In this document: piece after piece, positions 24,123 to 36,106 of the stretch | Numbering within the stretch: the stretch's first letter is position 1 | Layout of the letters: each line of letters starts with the position of its first letter | Source: Cystobasidium ongulense | Taxonomy: Eukaryota > Basidiomycota > Cystobasidiomycetes > Cystobasidiales > Cystobasidiaceae | Length of the DNA: 64,000 nt | Assembly (NCBI GenBank): GCA_022835595.1 | Contig: BQUP01000003.1 | Coordinates: 626,629 to 690,628 of the forward strand | Reading direction: 5' to 3' | Program-made: the position numbers and the translations under genes | The notes under the pieces: generated by a model | Seen by the model: the letters and a program-made list of their open reading frames with translations, nothing else | Told to the model about the DNA's origin: nothing | The model's database searches: none

Positions 24123-27023
24123 ATGGACGACTTGCTAGATCTCAACTGGACTGGTAGTAGCTCGAGCAGGCCGGATGCTTCTCCCGCTGCGGTTGCTGTT
24201 TCCACAGGATCAACACACACGTCGCGCGCCGCCAGTCCTGCAACATACAGCGCTTTCGACTTGTTAGCAAGTGCAAGCTCGAAGTATGCCCCGAACTACA
24301 CCAGCTCCTACACTGGTCAGACCAGTCAAACACGGAAGAATGGAACGCCTGTGCCTATTGGACGCACGCCGTCGCCCAACCCTTCCATCAATGCAACAAA
24401 ACCGCAGCCATCCAGCTCCTCGACGCGTGATGCATTTGACTCGCTCTTCGAGAGTGCTGGCTCCTCAACTACCTCTCAAAAGGCACGAGAAAGCTCCTTA
24501 ACGCTGCAGGACAAAATTCGAATGCAGTCAAGTGGCCTCGGTTTGTAAGTCTGTTTTTCATACGCGTGGCGGTTCTTGCACCTGATTGAGACGCTCATTC
24601 ATTTCCAGCTCGCAACCAATTATTGGTGGTATGCCTCAGAAAACCTCGAGTGATCCATGGGACTTTGATATGCTCTCGCCTGCCGTCTCCCCGAAGCCAA
24701 CGGAGCAAGCCAAAGTGCCTATTACCAGGACTATAAGCCCATTCGATATGTTTGATGAATTGGAAGCTACTGCAAGCTCGACATGCCAACTTTCCCTCAA
24801 CGAGCAATCACATGCAGTAGCAGGACCAACTACGGCCAACGGTGCGAACGACGATATCTTAGGTCTTCTTGGGAAGCCTGTGCATACTGCCAAGCCGTCA
24901 TCCTCTGTTCAGGTGGTGGCACCCAAACCAGCACGAAGGTCGCCAGTTAATAGTTCCCCTCCGTCTTCAAGCTTCTCTCGTCCTCCTTCGCGTCCTACCG
25001 CAGCTCGAACACCTTCGCCGCCACCGCACATTTTAGGCGAGGTCGTCAGCATGGGTTTCTCGGTACAGCAGGCACGTCTGGCTTTGGCTGCTACGCTAGG
25101 TGCCGAGCAGCCTGGAAAGTGGAGCATAAATGCTGCAATGGAGATTCTAGCTAGCGATGGAGCTGCTCATGCCGCAAGAGATCGTGAAATTGCTAGTTCA
25201 CCGAGACGTCCCTTTGACAATGAAAATGGCGAAGACGAGGACGCCTATCTACGTCGCCAGGCCAGAAAGCAGGGTGAGAGGCCTGCACAAAACCGCGAAA
25301 GAGCTTCTCGACGCCGAGAGGCAGAGCGCGATGGAGAAACCTCACCCAGCCAGTCCACCGCCGAAATGACCGCAAATGAATTGTTACAGCAGGCGTCGGT
25401 CTTCGGCAGCAGTATGCTTAAATCAGCCAACAGCTACTGGAAGACCTCTCGAGCGCAAATTCAAAAGGCCATAGAAGACAAGAAACTTGCCATTCCCTCA
25501 GTGTCGGGACCTAGTTCAGGCAGAAGCTCGCCGGCCAATGCGAAACCCCGTTGGATGACGGCCGATACTGACTTTGCCGAAGAGGCGCCCAGATGGGAAG
25601 GCAGCAACAGAGACCCTCGGACGGGACATAGTTTCAAAGACCTTGACCAGGAAGAACAAAGTACATCTCAAGAGGCATTGCCGTCTCACCCATCGGAGCG
25701 ACCGGGATATCGGAGTGAGCAGAAGCGACCCGAAAAGGTTTCTATACCTGTACTGTCCATTGAGCGAACACATGGTCAAAGCCATACAGCCGCCATAAAC
25801 GGTGCTCTGCAACCTCGTAGCGCTTCCCTTCTGGATGTTACACAAAACGAGAAGAAGGCATATACTTCACCTCATCGCCGCAAAATGGCATCCTCTTCTT
25901 CTTCGTCTGCGCCGGTATCTGCTGTTCCATCGCAGGCCCCGGTATCAGCACAAGTAAAAGCCAAACCTTCCAGGCCTCCTCGTCCACATATTGCAGCCAG
26001 CTCGTCCCAGCTGGAAAACAGCCGTAAACGCCGTGTCGTTGGCAACGAGCACTTCAAACTGGGAAGATATGGCGATGCAGCAGACGCATATACGTCTGCA
26101 TTAGAGGCTCTTCCCGAAGGCCATTTCGCCCGTATCGCTGCGCTTAACAATCGTGCCAATGCTCGTTTGAAGAATGGCGAAGAGCGTCAAGCAGCTGAAG
26201 ATGCGACAGTCGTATTAAGTATCTTGTGCTCACCAACCGAACTGCAAAAGGTCACTCGCGAGATATGGGACCTTATACTACATGACTTCAAGAACCAGCC
26301 TACTGATGGGGAGCTGGGCGAACAGTTCGATGCAAACGATGCACTCGGTAAAGCGCTTTCGAGAAGAGCGAGAAGTTATGAAGGCTGTGAGAAATGGCGT
26401 CTTGCTATGCTTGATTGGCAGATGATCAACGAGTTGGGCGACGCGGCTGTAGTGAAGAGTGCAGGAGGCATGCGCGTAGTCTCAGAGGGTTTGTCAAGGT
26501 GTCGCAAGGTCGTAGCAGGGCCCGCGGCCAAGCCGACAAGTGCTGGTCCAACAAAACGCGCTCCACCGCCGAGAACTCCTAAGCCTGCTGCAAGCACTCG
26601 TCCAATGCAGTCAGATGCAGTCGACAAGCTTCGCGAAACAAACAAGAAAGCGGAAGCGGATGAAGCAGAACGCTTGGTCGTCAAGGATGCTGTTGATGCT
26701 AAAATTACAGAATGGCGCGCTGGGAAAGAGAACAATCTACGTGCTCTGATTGCCAGCTTAGACAATGTATTATGGGACGAGTTAGGATGGAAGAAAGTCG
26801 GTATGCATGAGCTTATCACAGATAGCCAGCTGAAGATCAAATATGTCCGGGCTATCTCGAAAGTTCACCCAGACAAGGTGAGCCCAAGTCAGTCTGACAA
26901 AAACGGGAAACAGAGGCTGAAACGTGATTCCAGCTCGGACCTGACTTGCCAGTGGAGAGGAAACTAATAGCAAACGCTGTCTTTGGCACGCTTAGCGATG
27001 CTTGGAACGCACACAATAGCTGA
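24123..27023 (+). CDS. SWA2: Auxilin-like clathrin-uncoating protein (Swa2 type)
   Basis: Swa2/auxilin recruits Hsc70 to clathrin coats for uncoating. Exons 24123-24544, 24609-26877 and 26934-27023 join to 926 aa. The N-terminus has DLL and DPWDFD/SPFDMFDEL motifs of the kind that bind clathrin and adaptors. A UBA domain follows at about residues 290-335 (GEVVSMGFSVQQARLALAATLG, WSINAAMEILAS). A TPR block lies at about 615-740 (RKRRVVGNEHFKLGRYGDAA, AALNNRANARLKNGEERQAAEDA, KALSRRARSYEGCEKWRLAM). The C-terminal J domain has LWDELGWKKVG, IKYVRAISKVHPDK and, after the last intron, LIANAVFGTLSDAWNAHNS. The order UBA-TPR-J is that of yeast Swa2. The HPD motif is intact. Reading through the last intron would break the J domain just after HPDK. 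Confidence 0.94.
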
Positions 27024-27370
27024 TTGCAGCATAATGTAATCACTACAACTCGCATTTATTCTAGTAAATATATGTTGATGCAAGCGCTGTGGCACAATAC
27101 AGCTAAAGGAGTGGTCGAAGTGCCAATTCTGCGTTTCCCTGCTATTGAACAGCCTTTGATAGGCAGCATGGCATTGGACTTTTTACTACGCCTACCCCTA
27201 TTTTACTTACCAATCTGGCCAGGTCTATTACCCCTAGTCTCATTGGTTACTATTTTCAGTGGCAATATTTCGCAGACGTTCGCAAATGGTGCAATTTGAC
27301 CCAAGTTCATGCTTGACTTTGTAACAATTCGATACACCCAGCCCACGCTTGTTCAGCACTCACATCTATC
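27024..27370. other. Intergenic region before the CCC1 gene
   Basis: 347 bases hold the Swa2 3' UTR and the CCC1-like promoter. No iron-regulatory GATA cluster is clear to me. Confidence 0.35.
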
Positions 27371-28674
27371 ATGGCGTCCAGCAAGCTCCCTCAGCGAAAG
27401 GGAGACGTCGTCAAGGCTGTTCATGATAATCCAGTCTGGACCTTGTCGTCTGCAACACCTGCATTAAACGGTGGCGGAAGTCCAGGTCCTGCTACAGAGC
27501 CTCCGCTGAACAGCATGTGTGATGTGCATGCAAGACCCGATGCTGTATGCTGCAGAACATTGAAGGGAGAGGACGAGCGCTCTCTGATAAACCCTGACAT
27601 TGTCAAGTAAGCAGTCGGGCCTACTGGCTGCTCGATCAGCAGCCAGGCATAGCGAAACATGCTTGTTGGATGGAATGACAATGCTGACTTGAATTTGCAC
27701 TCAGGGATATCATCATTGGCCTCAGTGATGGCTTAACTGTGCCTTTTGGTCTCACGGTAGGTAGCCGTCCAATTCCTGCTTACTTGTGCTGAGCCTGATG
27801 CTTTTGCTTACTAGGCTGGATTGGCAGCGGTCGGAAACGCGAAGCTGGTGGTCATAGGTGGAATTTCTGAACTTATCTCTGGATCAATATCAATGGGTGT
27901 CGGTGGCTATTTGTCTGCGCAGGCTGAACGTGAGCTTGAATCCGACAAATTACCCTTCACATTGAGCACCTCGCTGATTGTAACTGATGTGGCGCAGAGG
28001 ACCACTACCGCTACCTCCTCCGAACAACTCGACAGCGTGTGAAGCGCTCGTGCGCAGGAGAAATTGAGCGGGAAGTGACAGATGTTCTGAGCTCTGTCGG
28101 CCTGGATGAGTCGACATGCCGTCGCGTGGCACACGGGTTGATGAAGGTGGAGACCGAGGTGGTGGACGAACTGGATGAAACCAGTCCATACAAAGTGAAG
28201 AATGTGTCGTTGTTCCAATCAGTACTGCGGACGATAGCACGGAAACCGAAAGGACTGCTTAATGGGGACAGCGAAAACTATGGCACTTTCGAAAGCAACA
28301 ACACAAAAAACTTGAAGACTGCCGAAGAATTCGGTCTCACTGCTTTCCTCATCAAGTTCGCTGAAGGTCAAGAAGAAGTTCCCAATTCACGGCTCATTAT
28401 ATCGGCTTTGACAATTGGTTTTTCCTACGCCGTTGGGGGTATCATCCCGCTCATTCCGTACTTCTTTTTCACCGATATCATGTCGTCTCTATACCTGTCA
28501 ATAGTAGTCACTGGCTTGACACTCATCATATTTGGTATCGCCAAAGCATACTACACTGGAAGCAAGATCGGCTGGAAAGGCTACACGAAGAGCGCACTAT
28601 CTACTCTAGCTATCGGTGGCCTTGCTGCTGGCTCTGCATATGGCATCAGTAAAGCGCTGGAAGGGTCTATGTAG
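27371..28674 (+). CDS. CCC1: Vacuolar iron transporter of the CCC1/VIT family
   Basis: CCC1/VIT proteins move cytosolic Fe2+ or Mn2+ into the vacuole in exchange for protons. Exons 27371-27606, 27705-27756, 27815-27929 and 27998-28674 give 359 aa. After about 80 disordered residues the first membrane segment reads DIIIGLSDGLTVPFGLTAGL, followed by VVIGGISELISGSISMGVGG and YLSAQAEQDHY, the VIT signature. The cytosolic loop (EREVTDVLSSVGLDES) and the three C-terminal segments (LIISALTIGFSYAVGGIIPLI, LYLSIVVTGLTLIIFGIAKA, ALSTLAIGGLAAGSAYGI) match the five-helix fold. The N-terminal extension is longer than in yeast Ccc1 and holds four Cys (CDVHARPDAVCC, plus one upstream segment), which may be of regulatory interest. 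Confidence 0.93.
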
Positions 28675-29204
28675 TCAGCAACGAAGGGAAACAAGATATA
28701 CCCGCCGGTATCAGTGCATCATTCGCGCGGTCAAACGAAATTATCGGTAGGCTGGCTTCAAGCTCGAGTAATGCAAGCTCAAGTCGCGCGAGCAGTCGGC
28801 AAATGCCATCATTGAAGTATGCAAGTAATCATCAAATGTCAGTTAGTTGTAGTTCAAAGGAGCATCAGCATTGTATAGAAACATCTACCCTAGGCACGCA
28901 TACAAATACCAAATTTATTCATTCAATCCAGTTCTTGTGGCGTTTCTTCTATCTTCTAAAGGCTAGTCTATAGAACCCTGGTAGTCGACCTTGCCAACGA
29001 AGGCTGAGGCGCACCAATACGCCCTTGCTTGCTTCGTTATCGGCTTCTGCTGAGTTTGCTGTGTTTCTTTCGCGGTGCTGTCGGGTCGATCACGTTTTGG
29101 GACTTTGGGCCTTTCACCTAACATTGCATTGAGGACAACCTAACATTGCATTCAGGACAACCCCGCTCATATAGCAATAGCACGCACACTCGGATACGCA
29201 TGGA
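28675..29204. other. Intergenic region and 5' leader of the TBC gene
   Basis: 530 bases between two plus-strand genes. They carry a 22-bp direct duplication at 29116-29159 and a very short upstream reading frame at 29200-29211, both listed separately. No other feature. Confidence 0.45.
29116..29159. repeat. 22-bp tandem duplication upstream of the TBC gene
   Basis: Two adjacent 22-mers (29116-29137 and 29138-29159), each beginning ACCTAACATTGCATT and ending AGGACA, differ at a single base. They sit 46-89 bases before the chosen start codon, so probably in the leader or core promoter. Confidence 0.9.
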
Positions 29205-29211
29205 ATGCTAA
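29200..29211 (+). promoter_or_regulatory. Three-codon upstream reading frame overlapping the TBC start
   Basis: ATGGAATGCTAA encodes Met-Glu-Cys-stop in a different frame and overlaps the predicted main AUG at 29205; its stop ends four bases after that AUG. If the leader begins upstream, ribosomes meet this AUG first. Confidence 0.5.
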
Positions 29212-32200
29212 GCGTCACGCCGGCGCACGAAGCGCTGGTGTCCGGCGACTCCACAAATGTGGACGGTGAAGACAGCAATGACGCGCTTAGACAGGCAGAC
29301 GTGAAGACACACAGCCATGGCAGCAACACGACGGGAAGCGCGAGTACCCAAAGCCGGAGCCGTAGCACAGGTACACTGGCGTCAAACATGTCCACTACGA
29401 CGGCTGCAGAATCGCCCTGCGACCCACTGGCGGCGGCATTGGTCAATGCCATGCCAGTAGCTGCGTCCGAGCACCCGCTCTCTCCAGATGTCTCGCTCGC
29501 GGCAGCCAACAGAACAAGCTACTTCCGCCCAGAAGTACTACCAGGTGTTTCACCGGTCTCCAATCTTATATTCCCAGAAGACGACGACGAAGAAGGGTCT
29601 GGCGTAATTGAGGACAGCAAACAAGCAAGCAAGCAAGGTAGCATCCAGGCCGGGGCAAAAGTGGCTACTAATTTAGACGATACAAACGCAACTCTTCCAA
29701 CAGACAATGTTATGCTTTCTACTACGTTCCGTCTACCCCGAGCCCCACATGAGCTTTCACCAGAAGTCGTGGACGAAAGATTGCGTGACGTTTTGTCGAA
29801 TGATCTGCGTGGTGTAATACTGGCCCAAGAACTTGCAAGGCAGCTTGAAATAACGCAGCGTGAGCTAGACAACCTGAAGATTCTCCAGCAAGCAAGGGAA
29901 AATGGCTTGATCGCTTTGATTAGAGAGTCGGGTCAAGTCAGCGAGAGCTTGATTAGCAGGACATTGGTGAGGGCCAAAGTAGAAGCAGGAGAAACCTCTA
30001 CTTCGAAATGGCCTGGAAGCTCTGGATGGAAGGTAACACTAGGCAACCCCACCAATGCTCTACCACGCAGAAAGTCTTCGCCTTCCAAAAGGGTAGGTAT
30101 CGGCCCCCAGTACAACTTGAAATCTGGCTAAGTATTGCATTCACGCCTCATCTTTTAGCCACCTCTCGATGAAGATCTGCAAGATGCTATGTCCGAAAAC
30201 GACTTCAAAGAAACAGCTCAATTCATCGCACCAACACCGGCCGTGAACGCCAAAGGCTCGCCCCACTTGCGTGAAATAGGATCGCCTTCGCCAGCTGCTG
30301 GCCTAGCTGCTTCCTTGCATGAACGGCGCGGTCGCCAGTCGTCGCAATCCTTATCAGCCCGTTTGTTCGGAGGCTTTACTCCTCCAAGCAGTTCTTATCT
30401 CTCCCCCACGTCCGACTCATTCCACCCTGGGGCAGCTCCACCTATTTCCGCATCACCAGGCGAGTCATCTCCTAGCCAAGCAACAACAGACTCCATTGCG
30501 AAAAAGGCGAGAGCCAACTCCATACGATCAGTGGCAAGCGGTTCTTCACACCATTCTAGTCGCGGGCTTTCAGGCTGGGCAGGTAGTCTGTGGAGCTGGA
30601 ACAAAAATGAAAGGACGCGGTACTTTTCCGACGACGACGAAGAGGATGATGAAGACGCATCAGGAGACGAGGCTATAACAGCGGGGTCATCAGGTCTTGA
30701 AAGAAAGCCTACACATGCCCAAGAGACCGAAGAAGTGGGCTTAGATCGCACTATCAAGGGGCGTCCTAGGGCAATGTCGAAAAGCTCTAGCAATTCCGCG
30801 TCTACGAAATCGTATGACACAACCGCCGCTACTTCCTTCTCTTCTCCTGCAATACCTTCTAACCGGTCTCATCAACATGCGGAAGATGATCTATCAAGAA
30901 AACTCAGAAAGTCGCCCAGTGCGACCTCGACTCTTATGATGGAAGATTCTGAAATAACCGACAGATCCCCTACTAGAACCGCTCCGGTCAGAGCTTTTCT
31001 TGGCAGACGACCTTCAGCTTTGCATCCAGATGCTGCATTGTCACCTCACTCAGTCACCGTACCTGTGACTGCCGCATCGTCTCCTCGCACATCCCTTAGC
31101 GGTCAGGTCGAGCCTCTACAAACATCACAATCGATCTTGCAATCATTGAATGTGCGAGGCTCCAGAAAAAGCTCTCCCCCAGCTATCCACGAGCCTCCTC
31201 CACATTTCCGAGCCGTCAGCGAGTCCGCCTCAACCATAGGAAAGTCATCTGGGAGTCTTGTCGCGAGTGAAATTTTCCAGGCCCCGCAGACAGTATCCGG
31301 CAACATTTCAGAGTGGACGCAGACACTCTTGAGGTCTTTCAAAGGTCCATCAGCACTGCCACAAATTACTGCAACGGCAAGCACGCCGACCAGTGCTGAA
31401 ATGGACCGCTCAAGCTCCAAGTCTCTATCTACCAATCGCTCCATGTCTCCCAGGATATCGCAGACTCAGAACAAAGCAGCCCTCTCTCCCGCCACTATAC
31501 TCAATGACAGCACTGCAACAACTGTGCGATTGTCCGTCAGTTCACCATCCAGCCAAGACGCGACTTTCAATAGTTTCGGCACCAACGGAGCTACGGAGGC
31601 CATGCCGTTGGCGACCAACGAGCTTCAAAAGCAAAAAGGCTACATAGCCTCCGCCAAGGGTACAATCGGTCGTGCTTTAGGCCTTGGAGGTTCGTCGACT
31701 AGTAAAGCGCCGGTCACTTCACTTGGAACGAACAAGAAATCTCGGTCTAGCAAAGCTCGCAGTAATAGTCTCAAAGTTGTTATTGAACCTGCTCTGACAA
31801 TGCCAGCAACTTTTACTTCCTTTTCCTCATCTGGCGATGCTCTGTCAGCATCTGTTACAACCTCGGCTAGGACAGAGGGCCACTCGCAACGGCCACCTAT
31901 GGCAACACCACTCGAAATGGGTACAATCGTCGCGCCAGAAGCCAAGCCCCCAACTCTGTCAAGCGATCTCGCCGATCAAATGAAAGATGGACCTCTAGTT
32001 GACAGGTTTGGCTTTGTATACGATATCAAGGCTGGAATGAAACTATTAAAAGAATATCGCAAGAAGCAAGAGATTGCAGAAGAGACTGTGATATCTTTAG
32101 ATCCACCTGCTGCTGTGAATGTGGAGGATCTGCGGGAAGCCATTGGGCCTTCCCCCAGCGCTACGCCGGGCATCGAGACAGCCTTGAACAGCGCGAACTT

Positions 32201-33787
32201 ACGTCTGGAGGAGGTGCCTAGCTCAAGCGGGATCGGCGGGGATCAGCGCATTGGCTCCTCCACGCGTCTGCATCGAGAAATGCCCGCAGAACCGACATCT
32301 GCGCCCATGCAACTGCCGTCAAATCAAAGCATACGACGCTTACTGAGTCAGCTTGGAGAGATGAACGAGTCTGTCGAACAGACACAGAAAGAATCCTGGG
32401 ACCAGTTCATCAAGCGACGACGGAAAAAGGCGCAGAGACACCTCAAAGACGATGACGCAGCCTCTGCTGCCAAAGCTAGGAAAAAGAGAATGACACTGGC
32501 TGAAGCACCACTGAGTACAACTACCACCATTCTCGATGATGATCAGGTGGACAATCAATTCACAGATAACCTAGTTGGTGTAGCAAGTATGGGAGCGGAC
32601 AAGCAGGACGACAAGATCTTCAGGCACCTCGTGCGCTCAGGCATACCTATAGCATACCGCCCCTCAGTAAGTCCGGTGCATCCATTCGAGTGATAGTTTG
32701 ATTAAGCTAATCCTCGCGCGTTCTTCAGATCTGGGCAGAAGTATCGGGGGCATCTGAAATAAGGGAACCGGGCTTGTACCAAGAGCTGCTCACCCGCCAC
32801 GCGGGCGAGAGCAGTCCATGCCTAGAACAGATCGATATGGACACACACCGCACCTTTCCAACAAATGTCTTCTTCGCAGGCAGTGGGCCGGGCGTGGCTA
32901 AACTCCGAAGGGTACTGATCGCCTACTCCTGGCGAGATCCGTCTGTCGGATATTGTCAAGGCATGAACCTTTTAGCTGCGCTGTTATTACTGGTCTACCC
33001 GGATGAAGAGGACGCTTTCTGGATGCTGGCGAGTGTATTGGAACGCACCCTACCAAGTGATTACTATTCCTCGCAGCTGTTGGTCTCGCAAGCGGATCAG
33101 AGAGTCCTGCAGGATTTAATTCAGATAGCGTTACCTGAGGTGAGCCGAGCATTTCGACCTCTTAATTGAAAAAGAATATGCTGAAGACTGATTGTGCCTT
33201 GCCTCAGTTGTATGATCATCTTGAAGACCTCGGTGTAGACCTGCCAGCCATCACATTCGGCTGGTTTCTCTCACTTTTCACCGATGCTTTACCCATCCAA
33301 ACACTCTTGCGGGTATGGGACGTACTATTAGTATACGGTCCAATTTCGCTTTTCAAGTATGTAGTCTGCCTCTGTTTTCATCCGAGTCACGACTCTGATG
33401 TTAACTCCATTCGTAGAATTGCGATCGCAATATTCAAAATCCACTCAGCGGAAATCTTCGCTACTGATTCCGCCAGTAATTTTTATGTACTCCTCACGAA
33501 TCTTACGTCGCATTTGTATAGCTCAGACAAGCTTCTCAAGGTAAGTTCGGGGCTTGTTACGTTAGACATTGTCGCATAGATCGAAGTAAACACTGAATTA
33601 ATCCTTCCGTCAAACTTTACTCTAGACCGCTTTTGAAGATTTGAAGTTTATCAAACGACATGACGTCGAATCAAGACGCTTAATACATGTAGCCGATATC
33701 GAAAAAGAACTGGCACCGCGACAAACAACACCTGATCCTACTGCTTCGACGAGTTCCGTTGGCCCAAGTGAGAATGGACCATTATAG
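29205..33787 (+). CDS. TBC-domain Rab GTPase-activating protein, long disordered N-terminus
   Basis: Exons 29205-30092, 30159-32666, 32729-33139, 33208-33356, 33417-33540 and 33626-33787 join exactly to 1413 aa. The first 1,130 residues are mostly Ser/Pro/Thr-rich, with a helical stretch about 190-250 (DVLSNDLRGVILAQELARQL) and a conserved-looking segment DGPLVDRFGFVYDIKAGMKLLKEYR. The TBC domain follows: SGIPIAYRPSIWAEVSG, QIDMDTHRTFPTN with the catalytic Arg finger (IxxDxxR), DPSVGYCQGMNLLAALLLLV with the Gln finger, and FGWFLSLFTDALPIQTLLRVWD. Both catalytic fingers are present, so GAP activity on a Rab is expected. DRFGFVYD before a TBC domain is seen in fungal Gyp-like proteins such as the Gyp2/Mdr1 type; the Rab target cannot be named. 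Confidence 0.9.
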
Positions 33788-34302
33788 ACTTTGAGTTGGA
33801 GAGCCAGGGACGATGGGCTATGGAGAAGTGTGTATACTATATTGTTCTCTGTCTTATCCAAAGCGCTTTTTAAGTCGCGAACAGCTCCATTGTGCCTCTC
33901 AGTGAACGCCTTTTACCTCGACCAGACGGAGTTGAAATCTAGCAGTTTCCATATATCTCCCAATAGCAACAGTAGTTCCAATGGTGTTGTAGAAATCACA
34001 TTGCAATCCAATCTTCAAGTTGACGACGAGTGTGCGGAAAACTGTAGCTTTGAGAGCACGCTTCTGGATAGTCTGACGGATCCTGCTTTTGATTCTGAGA
34101 CCTTTTCAGGGCATTTCGCCTGTACTGGACGTTTCCAAGGCGGTATGGCCAGCGCATGCGAGTTGTCGGATCTACGGGCGTCCTGGTGAGTGCTGCTTGC
34201 GGGACAGAGTCGCGCGCTTCCTTGCTAGAATGCTGGCGATCACCTTGAACTCGTATTGGATCTGCTTTGGCTGGTGTATGCTAGCTTTGAGTGTGGTAAG
34301 GC
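33788..34302. other. Convergent intergenic region
   Basis: The plus-strand frame at 33791-34189 follows directly after the TBC stop and shows no domain or gene-like start context; I read it as 3' UTR. No supported feature. Confidence 0.4.
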
Positions 34303-34825
34303 TTAATTCTTGTCTTCTCTCCTCATTCTTTCCTCCAATCTTCTCAACTTCTCTTTATTGTCTTTCAGTTCCATCTCTAGAGTCATTCTGGTGGTTTTGA
34401 GACTTTTCAAAGCAGGAGGAAAAGCGTCAGTTCGGGTACGGATTTGAACATGTTCAAGCTTGATTGCGAAGGTAGACCCACCTCTTCAGTCTGTTCTGGA
34501 GCATTGTCATCTCATCTGCTGACGAGAGTCGAGCTTGCGCGTATGCTGGCGGTGCCGGTGATGCGGCTGGAGTGTCTCGTTGCGAGACTTCTGCAACTTG
34601 TTCGTGCCTCTCCGAAGGCGCGCTGGAAGGACTCGGAGAGAACGCGTAATGCCTATTCAGGGCTGTTCCTAGGTAGAAGGATGCTGGAGAAGAACACTTG
34701 CATAGTTCAGTAAGCGTGTTCTTGCAGTAGTGCATTGCCTGGCCGTTTTTTCTATCTAGCGACTCACTTGGAACGACGACCATGATGGCGCCGAGCGTCC
34801 ATGTGGACATCTTTGGGCGAGACAT
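34303..34825 (-). CDS. Small single-pass membrane protein with C-terminal coiled coil, three exons
   Basis: No single open frame shows this gene; it appears only after splicing. Exons 34825-34768, 34683-34482 and 34402-34303 (58, 202, 100 nt) join in phase to 119 aa. The first intron has donor GTGAGT and acceptor TTCTTCTCCAG; the second has donor GTGGGT, branch CTGAC and acceptor TTTGAAAAG. The product starts MSRPKMSTWTLGAIMVVVP and continues TSFYLGTALNRHY, giving one membrane segment. A Ser/Pro-rich linker (SPSPSSAPSERHEQ) follows, then a charged heptad region (MTMLQNRLKSLKTTRMTLEM, DNKEKLRRLEERMRREDKN). The second Met (34810) is an alternative start. I do not know the family; the layout would suit a mitochondrial or ER tethering or assembly factor. 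Splice signals and the coherent coiled coil are the support. Confidence 0.6.
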
Positions 34826-35539
34826 GACTGTCGAGTCGGTGGTCTTCGAAGGAGTGCAAGTATGCAGTTACTTGATGGACGAGGGTCGGTTAGTGAGGAA
34901 GAGCAAGTCGGTACTTTACTTCAGACTTGGATCTGCAATCTCGTATGCACGTGACCGATCATTTGTTTCCAGGTTGACAGCTAGGCGTGCGAGCGGGCTA
35001 CATCATTGAGCTAGCCACTCCAATACACCGCGTAATCACCTTGAAGCGTACATCTACGCCCGAACGCAGCCTTCAGGTCTTGCTTCATGGACAGCTGTAG
35101 GCGTGCGAACTTGACGACTACCACCGACTTGCCCAACCAACACAGATACAACTGCGGTTGAAATCCAGCGTCGACCATCTGCCTTCATCATGCGATGCTT
35201 CGTTTCTAGAATAATCACAAGCTGCTCCCTCTGACGTGTTGTTTCCTGCTCAACTGCCGCTTGGAAGCCAGCCTGACTGAACCTTGGCGCCAACTGCAAC
35301 GGGCTGATCGAACAACTACGACCACGCTTTGGAAGCCGGCTCTTTTTCTCTTTCCTCTTTCCTCTCTTTCCTCTGTTTGTTGCAGTTTTGTCACTGAATG
35401 TTACCGCACTGATACACTGCTTGCTTGCTCGTCTGATCTGCAACATTGGGCACTGTTCAACCACCCCAAGACGACGCCACTCGTCGCTGGCTCGTCGCCC
35501 AGCTCATCCCAGATTCAACCGGCAAGAGAGACGACAACA
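34826..35539. promoter_or_regulatory. Divergent promoter region
   Basis: 714 bases separate the small membrane-protein gene and the disordered-protein gene. Plus-strand pyrimidine-rich sequence at about 35335-35395 probably marks the downstream gene's core promoter or leader. The plus-strand frame from 35261 is open into that gene, but the 35540 Met is the better start. Confidence 0.4.
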
Positions 35540-36106
35540 ATGAACAGCGATAGTCGAGACAACGACAGGCAGACTGAAGCAGCACCCACCACACCAACCC
35601 TCGTCTTCACTCCTGATCCAAACGACACCTCCGCAACGTCCTCACCCTCAGAATGCTCTGAAAACGCCAGTGGCTGGGGCACCACGTCAACTAGCAGTCG
35701 CAACCTGCACAGCAACGGCCTCGATCCAAGCAAGGACACCCTCCACACTACCCTACACCACGGATATGGTCGCACTACCATCATTCCTGGCACGAAAGAC
35801 CACCTAGATTTCGACGACATGCTATGGAAGAGCCAAATACAACGCGGGGCTCCAGTTAACAAAAATAACACTATCAACGCCACATCGAGGAGCCTTACAA
35901 ATGACCACGCTGCTTCCACTTCCACATCCAGCGTAGAAAGCAGTAGCAAGACTCAAAGAAGACATTCAAGCTCTTGTGAAAGTCACGTACCCTATCGCCA
36001 GTCATCCCTAAAATGGAAGCAACGTAACGGAAGCGCTACTTTTGAATTGAAGCTCTCACAGGAAGAATTCACAATGCACCAGCATACAGCAGTATTCGCA
36101 GATTGA
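35540..36106 (+). CDS. Hypothetical disordered protein, 188 aa
   Basis: An intronless frame of 188 codons that I do not recognise. It is rich in Ser, Thr, Asn and Asp and lacks membrane segments. Two blocks look more ordered: GYGRTTIIPGTKDHLDFDDM followed by LWKSQIQRGAPV, and the C-terminal YRQSSLKWKQRNGSATFELK with LSQEEFTMHQHTAVF. A run of Ser/Thr with RRHSSSCESH between them could be a kinase target. The frame is open upstream to 35261, but the extension is compositionally like leader sequence. It is convergent with the Ras gene. Confidence 0.55.
   Translation: MNSDSRDNDRQTEAAPTTPTLVFTPDPNDTSATSSPSECSENASGWGTTSTSSRNLHSNGLDPSKDTLHTTLHHGYGRTTIIPGTKDHLDFDDMLWKSQIQRGAPVNKNNTINATSRSLTNDHAASTSTSSVESSSKTQRRHSSSCESHVPYRQSSLKWKQRNGSATFELKLSQEEFTMHQHTAVFAD

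Noticed and set aside
33791-34189. Plus-strand frame after the TBC gene stop
   Set aside because: Lies in the expected 3' UTR and shows no domain; its tail opposes the small minus-strand gene region.
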